From Alphaproteobacteria bacterium (GTDB taxonomy: Bacteria > Pseudomonadota > Alphaproteobacteria > Micropepsales > Micropepsaceae), in the NCBI GenBank assembly GCA_028869355.1, contig JAGWSK010000503.1, positions 1 to 23,089 of the forward strand: 23,089 nucleotides of DNA. Direction: 5' to 3'. Positions 6,242-14,782 of the stretch are shown piece by piece. Position 1 is the first letter of the stretch. Each line of letters starts with the position of its first letter. The position numbers were made by a program, and so were the translations under genes. Below the pieces are notes generated by a model, which was not told the DNA's origin, searched no databases, and was given only the letters and a program-made list of their open reading frames with translations.

Positions 6242-8887
6242 ATGACAGTTCGCGCCGAATCAATGATGCCGGTAAACGGAAATGGGCCACTTGCGCCTGT
6301 GAACGATCGCCCCCCATCTGACGAGCGTTCACTTGGGCTGACGGAAACAGAAGCCGCAACGCGGCTTGCGCGCGAGGGCTTCAATGAGTTCCCGCGACCG
6401 GAAAGCCGGGACATCCTGAGCATTGTCGCCGAAGTGTTGCGCGAACCAATGCTCGCGCTGCTCATACTCGGCGGCGTAATCTATCTGCTGCTGGGCGATA
6501 TCCGGGAAGCACTGATCCTCCTGGTATTTGGGACGCTTTCCGTCGTCATAACAGTCGTTCAGGAAAGCCGGACCGAACGCGTGCTCGAAGCGCTGCGGGA
6601 CCTCACCAGCCCGCGCGCTCTGGTGATCCGCAATGGCGAGCGGAAACGCATTGCCGGCCGAGAAGTGGTGCCCGGCGACCTGATTGTGCTCTCCGAAGGT
6701 GACCGCATTCCGGCCGATGCGGTTCTGCTGGAATGCAACGAATTGCAGGCCGATGAATCCCTGCTGACCGGGGAGTCGGCGCCTGTGCGTAAAGTCGTTC
6801 GGGCCTCACAGTCCGTGAAAGCTGACGCGCGCCCCGGCGGTGATGATCTGCCCTGGGTTTTTTCCGGCGCATTGATTGTGAGCGGAGGCGGCATCGCGGA
6901 AGTCACCGCCACGGGACTGAACAGCGAAATCGGCAAAATCGGGCAATCGCTTTCCACCCTTTCGACCGAACCCCCGCGGCTGCGATCGGAGACGCGACGG
7001 ATCGTCCGGCTCTTCGCAGTATCTGGCGGTGCGGTCAGCCTTGTCGTTGTGCTGCTGTTCGGAATTTTTCGTGGCGGCTGGCTGGCTGCGGTGCTCGCCG
7101 GCATCGCGGTCGGCATGTCCTTGTTGCCGGAAGAATTTCCCGTCGTCCTGACGGTATTCATGGCGATGGGCGCCTGGAGGATTTCACGCGCCCGCGTTTT
7201 GACCCGGCGCTCCGCGGCAATCGAAACGCTCGGCGCGGCCACCGTCCTCTGCACCGACAAAACGGGCACGCTCACCGTGAATCGCATGTCGGTCGCGGAA
7301 TTGCGATTGAACGATGGCGCTGCTCTTGCAATGGCACAACGGAGCGAATGGCCGCTGCCCGGCAGATTTGCCGAACTGATCCGGCACGCGATTCTCGCCA
7401 GCGCCCCCAATCCTTTCGATCCGATGGAAAAAGCGTTTCGCGACCTGGCCGCGCGGCAGGATGGAAGCGGACTTGCGCCGCCACGGGATTGGGCGCTGAT
7501 CCGAACCTATGGTCTTCGCTCGAACTTGTTGGCCATCACCCAGATCTGGCGCCACGGCAATGAACCGGCGCTGCTTGTGGCCGCGAAAGGCGCGCCGGAA
7601 GCGATTGCGAGACTCTGCCGGCTGACGCCCGAACGGCTCTCCGCGCTGAAAGCGCAGACCGACGAAATGGCGCAGAATGGGTTACGCGTGCTTGGCATTG
7701 CCTGCGCGCAGATTCCCGACCGCGCTCTGCCGGACAACCCGGAAGCGTTTCCGTTCCGCTTTCTTGGTCTGGCCGGGCTGGCCGATCCTTTGCGCGAGAC
7801 TGTGCCTGACGCCATCCGCGAATGCCGCTCGGCTGGAATAAGGGTCGTGATGATTACCGGCGATTATCCCGCGACGGCCGGTGCGATTGGCCGCACAGCC
7901 GGCCTCGATACAGGTCAGATCATCACCGGCGAAGATCTCGCCCACATGCCGGATTCGGAGCTCGCCGAACAGGTTCGAAACGCCGCCGTCTTCGCACGCA
8001 TTCTGCCCGAACAAAAGCTGCGCATCGTGAATGCGCTCAAAGCCAATGGCGAGGTTGTCGCGATGACGGGTGATGGAGTCAATGACGCGCCATCGCTGAA
8101 ATCGGCCAATATCGGCATCGCAATGGGACGCCGCGGAACAGACGTCGCGCGCGAGGCGGCATCTATCGTGCTGCTGGACGACGATTTTGGTTCCATCGTC
8201 AAGGCCATCGGTCTGGGCCGGAGAATTTACGACAATCTGCGCAAGGCTATGGCCTTCATCTTTGCTGTGCATGTTCCCATCGCGGGGCTGGCACTTGTCC
8301 CACTGATTTCCGGCCTCCCCATCATATTCGGCCCGATCCATATCGCTTTCCTGGAGATGATTATCGATCCGGTTTGCTCGCTGGTGTTCGAAGCCGAAAC
8401 CGCCGAGCCGGACATCATGGCGCGCCCGCCGCGCTCGCCCCACCAGCCGTTGTTCTCGGCCGGATTTGCCACGTGGAGCGTAGTACAGGGCGTCGCCGCA
8501 TTGGCACTTCCGCTTGCAGTCTATCTGCTGGCTTTTCGCAGCGGCATGCCGGAGAACGAAATCCGAGCGATCACATTCTTTGCGCTGGTCACCGCGATTG
8601 TCGCGTTGATTTTTGTCAACCGCTCTTTCAGCGCGTCTCTGATCGCCGCGTTTCGCCGGCCCAATCCGGCGCTCATGGTGGTTCTGTTCTTCGTGGCCGG
8701 AATTCTGGCCCTGTCACTGGCGTGGCCCGTTGTCCGGGACCTGTTTCATTTCGGGCCACTGCACGCTGACGATCTGGGTTTTGCCCTTGTTGCCGGATTT
8801 GCCGTACTGGTTTTGCTGGAAATCGTGAAACAGCTCTGGCGCGCCATCCCGGGACGCGATGGTGCAGCCGCCGTGCCGCAGCAATGA
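6242..8887 (+). CDS. P-type cation-transporting ATPase (P2-like)
   Basis: This 881-residue inner-membrane pump shows the full P-type order: N-terminal cation-ATPase domain (LTETEAATRLAREGFNEF), two helices, actuator motif TGES at 176-179, M4 motif PEEFP at 296-300, phosphorylation motif DKTGT with D339, nucleotide-binding domain, hinge MTGDGVNDAP near 607-616, and six C-terminal helices. There is no cysteine-containing metal motif, so it is not a P1B heavy-metal pump; it is closest in plan to P2 (Ca2+-type) pumps, but the PEEFP variant, rather than PEGLP, leaves the ion open. The M6-like segment FLEMIIDPVCSLVFEAE has an acidic residue in the expected place. Mycobacterial CtpF, part of the DosR set, is a similar kind of pump. 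Confidence 0.9.
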   Translation: MTVRAESMMPVNGNGPLAPVNDRPPSDERSLGLTETEAATRLAREGFNEFPRPESRDILSIVAEVLREPMLALLILGGVIYLLLGDIREALILLVFGTLSVVITVVQESRTERVLEALRDLTSPRALVIRNGERKRIAGREVVPGDLIVLSEGDRIPADAVLLECNELQADESLLTGESAPVRKVVRASQSVKADARPGGDDLPWVFSGALIVSGGGIAEVTATGLNSEIGKIGQSLSTLSTEPPRLRSETRRIVRLFAVSGGAVSLVVVLLFGIFRGGWLAAVLAGIAVGMSLLPEEFPVVLTVFMAMGAWRISRARVLTRRSAAIETLGAATVLCTDKTGTLTVNRMSVAELRLNDGAALAMAQRSEWPLPGRFAELIRHAILASAPNPFDPMEKAFRDLAARQDGSGLAPPRDWALIRTYGLRSNLLAITQIWRHGNEPALLVAAKGAPEAIARLCRLTPERLSALKAQTDEMAQNGLRVLGIACAQIPDRALPDNPEAFPFRFLGLAGLADPLRETVPDAIRECRSAGIRVVMITGDYPATAGAIGRTAGLDTGQIITGEDLAHMPDSELAEQVRNAAVFARILPEQKLRIVNALKANGEVVAMTGDGVNDAPSLKSANIGIAMGRRGTDVAREAASIVLLDDDFGSIVKAIGLGRRIYDNLRKAMAFIFAVHVPIAGLALVPLISGLPIIFGPIHIAFLEMIIDPVCSLVFEAETAEPDIMARPPRSPHQPLFSAGFATWSVVQGVAALALPLAVYLLAFRSGMPENEIRAITFFALVTAIVALIFVNRSFSASLIAAFRRPNPALMVVLFFVAGILALSLAWPVVRDLFHFGPLHADDLGFALVAGFAVLVLLEIVKQLWRAIPGRDGAAAVPQQ

Positions 8888-8903
8888 TCCTCACCGTCCG
8901 AAA

Positions 8904-8917
8904 TTGATCCTGCTCAA
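8904..8917 (+). promoter_or_regulatory. FNR/FixK-type site upstream of micropeptide and usp
   Basis: TTGATCCTGCTCAA fits TTG(A/C)-N6-(T/G)CAA. Its centre is 66 nt before ATG 8977. An in-frame ATG at 8917 overlaps the last base of the site, so the site decides in favour of the 8977 start. Confidence 0.7.
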
Positions 8918-8976
8918 TGACGCCGCGGAACGCCTTTGCGAACTTGCGCCGGTTACCCTGGAAAGATGATATCGAC

Positions 8977-9069
8977 ATGACTTCGGACGTAGGATTTGCA
9001 TTACTGATCGCCATACTGACAACCGCCCTGCTGCTGCTCTTTGCCGCGCACAAATATCTCGCGTTTTGA
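8977..9069 (+). CDS. 30-aa single-span membrane peptide
   Basis: A 30-codon frame from ATG 8977 (GGAAAG upstream) encodes a short polar start (MTSDVG), one hydrophobic helix of about 18 residues rich in Leu/Ala/Ile, and a tail HKYLAF. It lies 18 bases before the universal stress protein gene and begins 66 nt after the centre of an FNR-type site, which is the spacing used by annotated-size genes here. A 50-codon in-frame version from 8917 would overlap that site. I do not know a family; the size and form recall KdpF or YbgT/CydX-like subunits, but there is no sequence basis to equate them. Confidence 0.55.
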   Translation: MTSDVGFALLIAILTTALLLLFAAHKYLAF

Positions 9070-9087
9070 CGCTGAAAGCTTCAGGCC

Positions 9088-9969
9088 ATGTTTCAAACCG
9101 TATTGGCGCATTTGATCGGCACGAATTCCGACGAATCGGTGCTTGCACTGGGTCTTCATCTGGCCAATGCGCAGGCTGGGCATATAGAATGTCTTCGGGT
9201 GACCCCGGATCTCGATTCAGTTGCGACCCAAATCGACCAGCTCGGTATGGCTGGCTGGATCACGCTCTCTGACAGACTCGCACAGCTTAAGCGGGAAACC
9301 GGCGAACGCACGAAATCGGCAAAGGCCAATTTCGAGTCTTTCCGTCGAGACGCAAAACTCGATATTTCATCCGAACCACACAGCTCACGTTCACTCAGCA
9401 CAAACTACCGTGAAGACACGGGGGAAGAAGTGGACCGCATTTTGTGGTTGTCGCGCTACTACGATGCCGTCGTGCTCGCCGGCGGCTTCAATGCCACGGA
9501 AGCATTATCGGGAGCCGCGCTGGGCACGATTATTATGGGCAGTGGGCGTCCGGTGCTTCTTGCGCCCAATGCCCGAACCGCTCGTCCGTTCGACACAATA
9601 GCGATCGCCTGGAAGGATACGGCGGAAGCTGCGCGATCACTCACCGCCGCGATGCCATTACTTGAGCAGGCGAAACAAATCGAACTTATCTGTGCCGAGG
9701 AAGGCGAGGCAAAGCGGCACGAGCGCGTCGCATCCTATGAGAATATCCTTCGCTACCTCCGCTGGCACGGCTTTAACGCAAAGGGTCATTTTGTGACCGT
9801 TGGCGCTGGAACCGCCGCGGAGGCGGTTCTGGATCGCGCGCAGAATACCGGCGCTGATCTGCTGGTTACGGGCGCCTATGGTCATAGCCGGCAACGCGAA
9901 TACATTTTCGGCGGATTTACCGAACATCTCCTGAAGGGTGCCGGGCTTCCTGTAATGTTATTTCACTAG
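9088..9969 (+). CDS. Universal stress protein, tandem UspA domains
   Basis: The 293-residue product comprises two UspA-like domains (about 1-150 and 155-293). The second has the ATP-binding signature GAYGHSRQREYIFGGFT near the C-terminus followed by LPVMLFH, while the first is degenerate in this loop (GxxIMGSGRPVLL is kept). Double-Usp proteins of this kind are cytoplasmic, ATP-binding, and commonly induced in hypoxia or stationary phase. It shares length and long identical stretches (AIAWKD, AAMPLLE, ILRYLRWHG-like) with the gene at 14809-15690, so the two are paralogues. Regulation is probably from the FNR-type site at 8904 together with the 30-aa peptide. Confidence 0.9.
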   Translation: MFQTVLAHLIGTNSDESVLALGLHLANAQAGHIECLRVTPDLDSVATQIDQLGMAGWITLSDRLAQLKRETGERTKSAKANFESFRRDAKLDISSEPHSSRSLSTNYREDTGEEVDRILWLSRYYDAVVLAGGFNATEALSGAALGTIIMGSGRPVLLAPNARTARPFDTIAIAWKDTAEAARSLTAAMPLLEQAKQIELICAEEGEAKRHERVASYENILRYLRWHGFNAKGHFVTVGAGTAAEAVLDRAQNTGADLLVTGAYGHSRQREYIFGGFTEHLLKGAGLPVMLFH

Positions 9970-10015
9970 TCGCGCCGGCTAAGAAGCGCGCCAGCGCAAA
10001 TACGGCTGCCGTGAA

Positions 10016-10037
10016 AGCCGCCGCGGAATTGGCGGCT
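10016..10037. terminator. Hairpin between convergent genes, possible terminator
   Basis: AGCCGCC at 10016-10022 pairs with GGCGGCT at 10031-10037 across an 8-base loop, in the 82-base gap between the converging usp and Met/Gly-rich genes. A T-run is not evident, so termination is only plausible. Confidence 0.35.
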
Positions 10038-10051
10038 CCATATGGAAAGAA

Positions 10052-10546
10052 TTATTTCCTCGCCACAACGAAACACGAAAAGCCGGTATGGCGGTCGAAT
10101 GCGAATTCGGAAACCAGCGAGTTGTTCTGGGTGACGATAGTTGCGGTGATGCTATTTGCGTCACGTTCCTTGATATCGCCGGCCTTGACGTTCGGATTGC
10201 CACTCCAGGCGATGCGGCTCTCGATGTAATCCTTTACATCCTCCGCAGAGAGATTCAGCGCGCCAGCGTTGCGGCGAAATCCGAAATTGGGAACCGAGCC
10301 GTCCGGGTTGCAGGCCCGATTGCGCGCACCCATCATCCCCATTCCATAGCCACCCATCACGCCGGGCCCCATTCCATAGCCGCCCACTATGCCCGGACCG
10401 TACCCCCCCATCATGCCGGGCCCTGGTCTATAACCGTAACCGAACCCGCCATATGGTTGCGCATAACCTGCCCAGTGAATCGTAGCCGCAGCACCCAACG
10501 CAACAGCCGCCACAACAGCCGCAATCACCAACGTGTTCGGTGACAT
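10052..10546 (-). CDS. Met/Gly-rich exported protein of unknown function
   Basis: The 164-residue product has an N-terminal hydrophobic segment (about 5-22) that is a signal peptide or anchor, then a low-complexity block (about 30-75) with units like GPGMMGGYG and GPGVMGGYGMG, then a folded C-terminal domain (about 90-164: NLSAEDVKDYIESRIA, GDIKERDANSITATIV, SEFAFDRHTGF). The C-terminal part looks like a small alpha/beta domain of the PepSY-like sort; this is uncertain. Met-rich repeats in exported proteins are often linked with copper, and a copper ATPase lies in the same window, so metal binding is a possibility. AAGGAG precedes ATG 10546, and an FNR-type site sits 63 nt upstream. Confidence 0.75.
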   Translation of the reverse strand: MSPNTLVIAAVVAAVALGAAATIHWAGYAQPYGGFGYGYRPGPGMMGGYGPGIVGGYGMGPGVMGGYGMGMMGARNRACNPDGSVPNFGFRRNAGALNLSAEDVKDYIESRIAWSGNPNVKAGDIKERDANSITATIVTQNNSLVSEFAFDRHTGFSCFVVARK

Positions 10547-10602
10547 GCCATAGCTCCTTCAAGAATTCGGCACGAATTTAAAAGGAGATTTGGAATTCGG
10601 CA

Positions 10603-10616
10603 TTGACGCATATCAA
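10603..10616 (-). promoter_or_regulatory. Exact FNR/FixK-type site
   Basis: TTGACGCATATCAA matches the consensus exactly. Its centre is 63 nt before the start of the Met/Gly-rich gene. An AT-rich TTTAAAT-like -10 lies about 30 nt downstream of the centre on the minus strand, as a class II promoter would require. Confidence 0.75.
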
Positions 10617-10649
10617 CGGACCGGACGTTCTGTTCCTGAATACGGCCAA

Positions 10650-11310
10650 TCAGTTCAAAGCCGGCCCGTTCAACAACACGCTTGACAGTCTCACAAACAG
10701 CGCCGACGCCCAGGTTACGATTCCGAGCACGAATGCAGCGGCCACGAAGCCTATCGCGATCAGCAGACCGTCGCATTCGATGAGCCCAATGGCCAACATA
10801 CAGATCACGCTGCCGGGCAAAAAATGCCCCCATAGGAATCGGAAGCGCGATAATGGTCGCGAGAATGAGACACGTGAAGCCCACGATCCTGATGCCCCAG
10901 CCGCGGGTGAAGCCGGCCATTCGCGGACGCGCGAATTGCTCGACGCGCCGGAGCACGGGAACTGCGCGTTCGGCAAACCGCACGAAGTCCTTGCGCGCGA
11001 TTGATCGTGCTGCTATCCGCTGCGGCAGCCACACCTGTCCTCGCGCAAACATCAGTTCCGTTGAGACGAGCATCAGGAAAATCCCGAACGGCACCGAAAT
11101 GCCCGGCGCCGGAATCGGCACCACCATCGGAAGGGCAAGGATGAGGACCAGCGCGCCAACAGAACGATGCTCCATGGCGCGTACCAGAACACCAATCTGG
11201 ATCCGGTCTGCGGTTTGGGCTTCCGCAAACTTCTCAAGCATTGTGGAAAAATGTGAAGCCACAACCGGCTGATCTGTGCCTGCAAACACCTGCACGATTG
11301 CTTCGCCCAT
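10650..11310 (-). pseudogene. exoD: ExoD-family membrane protein, frameshifted
   Basis: The frame from ATG 11310 encodes a typical ExoD protein: cytoplasmic N-terminal helix, VGALVLILALPMVVPIPAPG, PFGIFLMLVSTELMFARGQ, then a second hydrophobic half up to LATIIALPIPMG. After this point the frame loses similarity, but the expected continuation (FLPGSVICMLAIGLIECDG followed by further hydrophobic residues) is in another frame, ending at 10650. The switch falls in a run of five C at 10827-10831 (five G on the coding strand); removal of one base restores a full-length ExoD of about 219 residues. ExoD family members are linked to exopolysaccharide synthesis in rhizobia, mechanism unclear. It may be a true mutation or a sequencing error. 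Confidence 0.8.
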
Positions 11311-11372
11311 CTTTCGTTATGCCGGCACAATCTCCACCTAACCACACTGGCTCAAAACAACTCCTTTCGTCT

Positions 11373-11386
11373 TTGCGCTGGATCAA
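11373..11386. promoter_or_regulatory. FixK2-type site in divergent promoter
   Basis: TTGCGCTGGATCAA fits TTG(A/C)-N6-(T/G)CAA. Its centre is 61 nt before ATG 11441 and 69 nt before the exoD start at 11310, so it may control both. Confidence 0.65.
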
Positions 11387-11440
11387 TCCGGAGTACGCGA
11401 CCATGCAGTACGAAGGTGGCGTTTCAACGGAGACGTGATT

Positions 11441-11815
11441 ATGAAGATCATTATCGTAGCAGCGCTGTGCTTCACCAACGTCGCTCTTGCCTCGATGCCC
11501 GCACTCGCAGCGCCGGGGACATGCCTCCCCAACAATCGAATTCAATCGACCAAGGTTTTGGGCAACACCGCGATTATCGTGACTGACACGGCCGGTAAGG
11601 TGTATACGGTCCATATGCATGGTGCCTGCACCGGTCTTGACGCAAGCGCGCTGAATTTGAGCTTTCGTACGAAGACGCAACTCGGATGTTTGAGTCGCGG
11701 TGATACGATCAGCTACAGCCTGCCAGGCGATGGGCAACCCGTACAGGTCCGCCCGAATCTCCAGAATCCCTGCGTTGTCGATACCGTGACCGAAGGCTTA
11801 CCAGCCGCTCACTGA
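11441..11815 (+). CDS. Secreted DUF6491-like protein
   Basis: ATG 11441 has GGAG at 11429-11432; a GTG two codons earlier is less well placed. The 124-residue product has a signal peptide with a likely cut after ALA (about residue 22), leaving a periplasmic protein of about 100 residues with four cysteines, two of them in C-x-GLD and LxCLSRGD contexts. The pattern CLPNNRI, a beta-rich core, CTGLDASALNLSF and GCLSRGD is like the DUF6491 family, of unknown role; I assign it from memory of the pattern, without a search. An FNR-type box is 61 nt upstream. It begins a run leading to the synthetase/GNAT gene, with the decayed flavodoxin between. Confidence 0.7.
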   Translation: MKIIIVAALCFTNVALASMPALAAPGTCLPNNRIQSTKVLGNTAIIVTDTAGKVYTVHMHGACTGLDASALNLSFRTKTQLGCLSRGDTISYSLPGDGQPVQVRPNLQNPCVVDTVTEGLPAAH

Positions 11816-11897
11816 CCTGCATGATCCAACTCACTTTGATTGAGGTGGACCGGCTGGCATCGGCAGTTCTGGCAGCGCGAATGTGGTGCGGTTTGAA

Positions 11898-12082
11898 ATG
11901 CTTATCTTGATCGTCTACGGAAGCACCGAGGGACATACGCGTGAACTGTCGGAATTTATCGCCGCCTGCCCCTGAGGCGAGACGGACAGGGGGTAACTGA
12001 TGCGCTTAGAACCTTCGTATTGGATTTTGCAGAGTCGGTAGCCAGAGCAGGGAAGCCGTCGGGTGTCAGTCCGGAATCTTGA
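11898..12082 (+). pseudogene. Flavodoxin-domain gene remnant with internal deletion
   Basis: From ATG 11898 a 25-residue frame reads MLILIVYGSTEGHTRELSE then FIAACP and stops at 11975. This is the start of a flavodoxin domain: strand 1 plus the FMN-phosphate loop GSTEGHT. About a dozen bases later another frame encodes a TDALRTFVLDFAESVAR stretch that looks like the last helix of the same domain, stopping at 12080-12082 and overlapping the next gene's start as a coupled operon gene would. Roughly 100 or more central codons are missing and the two ends are out of frame. It is therefore most likely a deletion relic. The N-terminal match is clear; the C-terminal one is weaker. Confidence 0.6.
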
Positions 12083-14756
12083 CGCGGCATTTCGTCCTCG
12101 CTCAGCCGCCTTGATCGGCGCGAGCAATCGTCCGTGTTCCGCCGGATTGGTCACAATGGAGAATTTGCTTTCCGGTGGATTTGACGGACCAATCATCCCG
12201 GTGAATCCGAAACATAAATCCGTTGCAGGTGTGCTTTGCTATTCTGATGTGGGATCGCTGCCATTTGCGCCGGATCTCGCCGTGATCTGCACACCGCCGC
12301 CAACCGTGCCGGGATTGATCTCAGAACTCGGCGCGCGCGGCACGAAAGCGGCGGTCATTATCACGGCAGGCTTCGAAGGCAGCGATACCGGCAAAGCCCT
12401 GAAGCAACAGATTTGCGACGCGGCGCGGCCCCATCTGCTGCGTATCATCGGTCCCAACTGCCTTGGTGTGATTTCCACGCCGGGTGCATTGAATGCATCT
12501 TTTGCGCCGGGAAATGCGCTGACGGGCGGGATCGCCTTCGTCGCGCAATCCGGCGCCATGGTCGCGACCGTGCTCGATTGGGCAAACTCCCGCGACATCG
12601 GCTTTTCGCATCTGGTTTCACTGGGCGATATGGCGGACGTCGATTTCGGCGACATGCTCGATTACCTGGCGCTGGATCCGGGAACCCAGTCCATCCTTCT
12701 CTATATTGAAGCCATCACTGCGCCGCGAAAATTCCTCTCCGCCGCGCGTGCAGCGTCGCGGCTGAAACCGGTCATTGCCATCAAAGCCGGCCGGCATGAG
12801 GCAGCGGCGAAAGCCGCCACTTCGCATACCGGCGCCATGGCGGGATCCGATGAAGTCTATGATGCCGTCCTCCAACGCGCCGGGATATTGCGCGTCCGGG
12901 GTCTCGACGAACTGTTCGACGCCGTGGAGACGCTCGCATATCCGGTGAGCTGTCCGTCTGCGGATATTGTTATCCTCACCAATGGCGGTGGCGCCGGAGT
13001 ACTCGCAGCCGACGCGATTGTGGATTGCGGAGGACAACTCACGCAGCTCTCGCCTGAAACAGTGAAGCAGCTGGATGCTGTACTGCCGTCCACATGGTCG
13101 AGAAGCAATCCGGTCGACATCATCGGCGACGCCACTGCGAAGCGCTATTCCGACGCGCTGGAAATTCTGCTCGCGTCACCGGAAACCAATGCGGTGCTGG
13201 CGATCAATTGCCCGACGGCGATCGCGTCTGGAGAACAAGCCGCCAAAGCAGTTGTTGCAGTGACCAGGGACAAAAGCCAACCTGTTCTGACCAACTGGCT
13301 GGGCGGACGGAAAGCGGAAGCCGCGCGCGCCATTTTCGCCACTGCCGGCCTCCCGGCCTACGACACGCCGGCGGAAGCGGCACGCGGCTTCATGCATGTG
13401 GTCGAACGCCGCCGGCGCAAAGAAACCATAATGGAAGTCCCCGCTTCGTCTGGACCGGAGTTCACACCCGACGTGGCGAGGGCCCGCAGCATCATCGCGG
13501 CTGCTGCGCAAAATGCGGAGACCTGGCTGTCGCCGGCCGGTGTCGAGGGCATACTCGAATGTTACGGCATTGCCGCGGCGCGCAATCGCTTTGCTACGAC
13601 TCCCGAGCAGGCCGCCGCCGCTGCAGGAGAACTCAATACTGCCGTGGCGCTCAAAATCGTTTCGCCCGATATTCAACACAAATCCGATATCGGCGGTGTC
13701 ATCCTCGGACTTGAAAAACCCGATGCCGTGTTGCTCGCTGCGCGCACAATGCTCGCGCGGATCAGGCAGGCAGCGCCACACACCCGCATTTGGGGATTTT
13801 CCGTCCAGGAAATGGTGCGCCGGCCAGGAAGTGTTGAGTTGATCGCAGGCATTGCGTCAGACCCGCAATTCGGGCCCGTCATCCTGTTCGGCCAGGGCGG
13901 GACGGCGACCGAAATCATCGCCGACAGGGCGATCGCGCTGCCCCCGCTGAACACGGTGCTGGCGCAGCAACTCATGGCGCAAACACGAATTTTCTGCCTG
14001 CTTCAGGGCTATCGCAACCAACCGCCCGCTGCCCTCGACGAAATCGCGCGTATTCTGGTCCGGCTTTCTCACCTCGCCTGCGACCTCGATGCACTCACGG
14101 ATGTGGACCTGAACCCACTGATCGCAGATGCCAATGGTGTTGTTGCGGTGGACGCCCGTATCCGCATCAATCCTGCCGCAAAGCAGCCGCATGGCAGCCG
14201 GCTTGTCATCCGGCCATATCCCGAAGAGCTCGAAAGCGCCGAGACGATAACCTCGCTTGGGAAGATCAGAATCCGGCCGATCAAACCGGAAGACGCGCCG
14301 TTGCTCGCGCAACTCGTCTGCGATCTCGCTCCGGAGGATTCAAGGATGCGGTTTTTTACCCCGGTCCGCAGCCTGGACCCGGTCGCGCTCGCCCGCTTCA
14401 CGCAGATCGACTACGACCGCGAAATGGCATTCGTGATGTTCAGCGGCAATTCGTTATCGCCGCTGCTGGCGGTATCGCGACTGGCGTCCGATCCCGACAA
14501 CTTCCGCGCCGAATTCGCCATTGTTGTCCGCAGCGACCTTCACCGCCGGGGTATCGGCCGCCTGATGATGAAGCGTCTGATCCAATATGCGCGGGACCGC
14601 GGCTTGTCGGAGTTGGTCGGCGACGTCCTCGCGGAAAATCACGCAATGCTGGCGCTCTGTGCCGAACTCGGCTTTCACTTCTCGCAGGAAGGCGCCGGCG
14701 TAACGCGCGCGACTCTGATTTTACAAAGTGCAAATTACGGCCCACAGTCCGTTTGA
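12063..14756 (+). CDS. Acyl-CoA synthetase (ADP-forming type) fused to GNAT acetyltransferase (Pat-like)
   Basis: The 897-residue product has, in order, a CoA-binding Rossmann domain (about 8-100, ALIGASNRP), succinyl-CoA-ligase-like domains (about 145-300 and on) with IGPNCLGV and SQSGAM, an ATP-grasp domain (about 490-700), and a C-terminal GNAT domain (about 735-890) with the acetyl-CoA loop RRGIGR at 828. This is the architecture of Pat/YfiQ protein lysine acetyltransferases. Unlike enterobacterial Pat, which lacks the phosphohistidine, this protein keeps SHTGAMAG with H255, so the synthetase half may be active. Start GTG 12063 has AGGGAAG upstream and matches the family's MSxRNLD beginning. 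Likely roles: acetyl-CoA/acetate interconversion with ATP and acetylation of proteins such as acetyl-CoA synthetase. Confidence 0.9.
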   Translation: MSVRNLDAAFRPRSAALIGASNRPCSAGLVTMENLLSGGFDGPIIPVNPKHKSVAGVLCYSDVGSLPFAPDLAVICTPPPTVPGLISELGARGTKAAVIITAGFEGSDTGKALKQQICDAARPHLLRIIGPNCLGVISTPGALNASFAPGNALTGGIAFVAQSGAMVATVLDWANSRDIGFSHLVSLGDMADVDFGDMLDYLALDPGTQSILLYIEAITAPRKFLSAARAASRLKPVIAIKAGRHEAAAKAATSHTGAMAGSDEVYDAVLQRAGILRVRGLDELFDAVETLAYPVSCPSADIVILTNGGGAGVLAADAIVDCGGQLTQLSPETVKQLDAVLPSTWSRSNPVDIIGDATAKRYSDALEILLASPETNAVLAINCPTAIASGEQAAKAVVAVTRDKSQPVLTNWLGGRKAEAARAIFATAGLPAYDTPAEAARGFMHVVERRRRKETIMEVPASSGPEFTPDVARARSIIAAAAQNAETWLSPAGVEGILECYGIAAARNRFATTPEQAAAAAGELNTAVALKIVSPDIQHKSDIGGVILGLEKPDAVLLAARTMLARIRQAAPHTRIWGFSVQEMVRRPGSVELIAGIASDPQFGPVILFGQGGTATEIIADRAIALPPLNTVLAQQLMAQTRIFCLLQGYRNQPPAALDEIARILVRLSHLACDLDALTDVDLNPLIADANGVVAVDARIRINPAAKQPHGSRLVIRPYPEELESAETITSLGKIRIRPIKPEDAPLLAQLVCDLAPEDSRMRFFTPVRSLDPVALARFTQIDYDREMAFVMFSGNSLSPLLAVSRLASDPDNFRAEFAIVVRSDLHRRGIGRLMMKRLIQYARDRGLSELVGDVLAENHAMLALCAELGFHFSQEGAGVTRATLILQSANYGPQSV

Positions 14757-14782
14757 TTTAGCAGCGGCTAGCCCATTTCGCC

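Noticed and set aside
11821..11910. 29-codon plus-strand frame after the DUF6491-like gene
   Set aside because: No ribosome site of note, no recognisable composition, and it overlaps the flavodoxin remnant in another frame.
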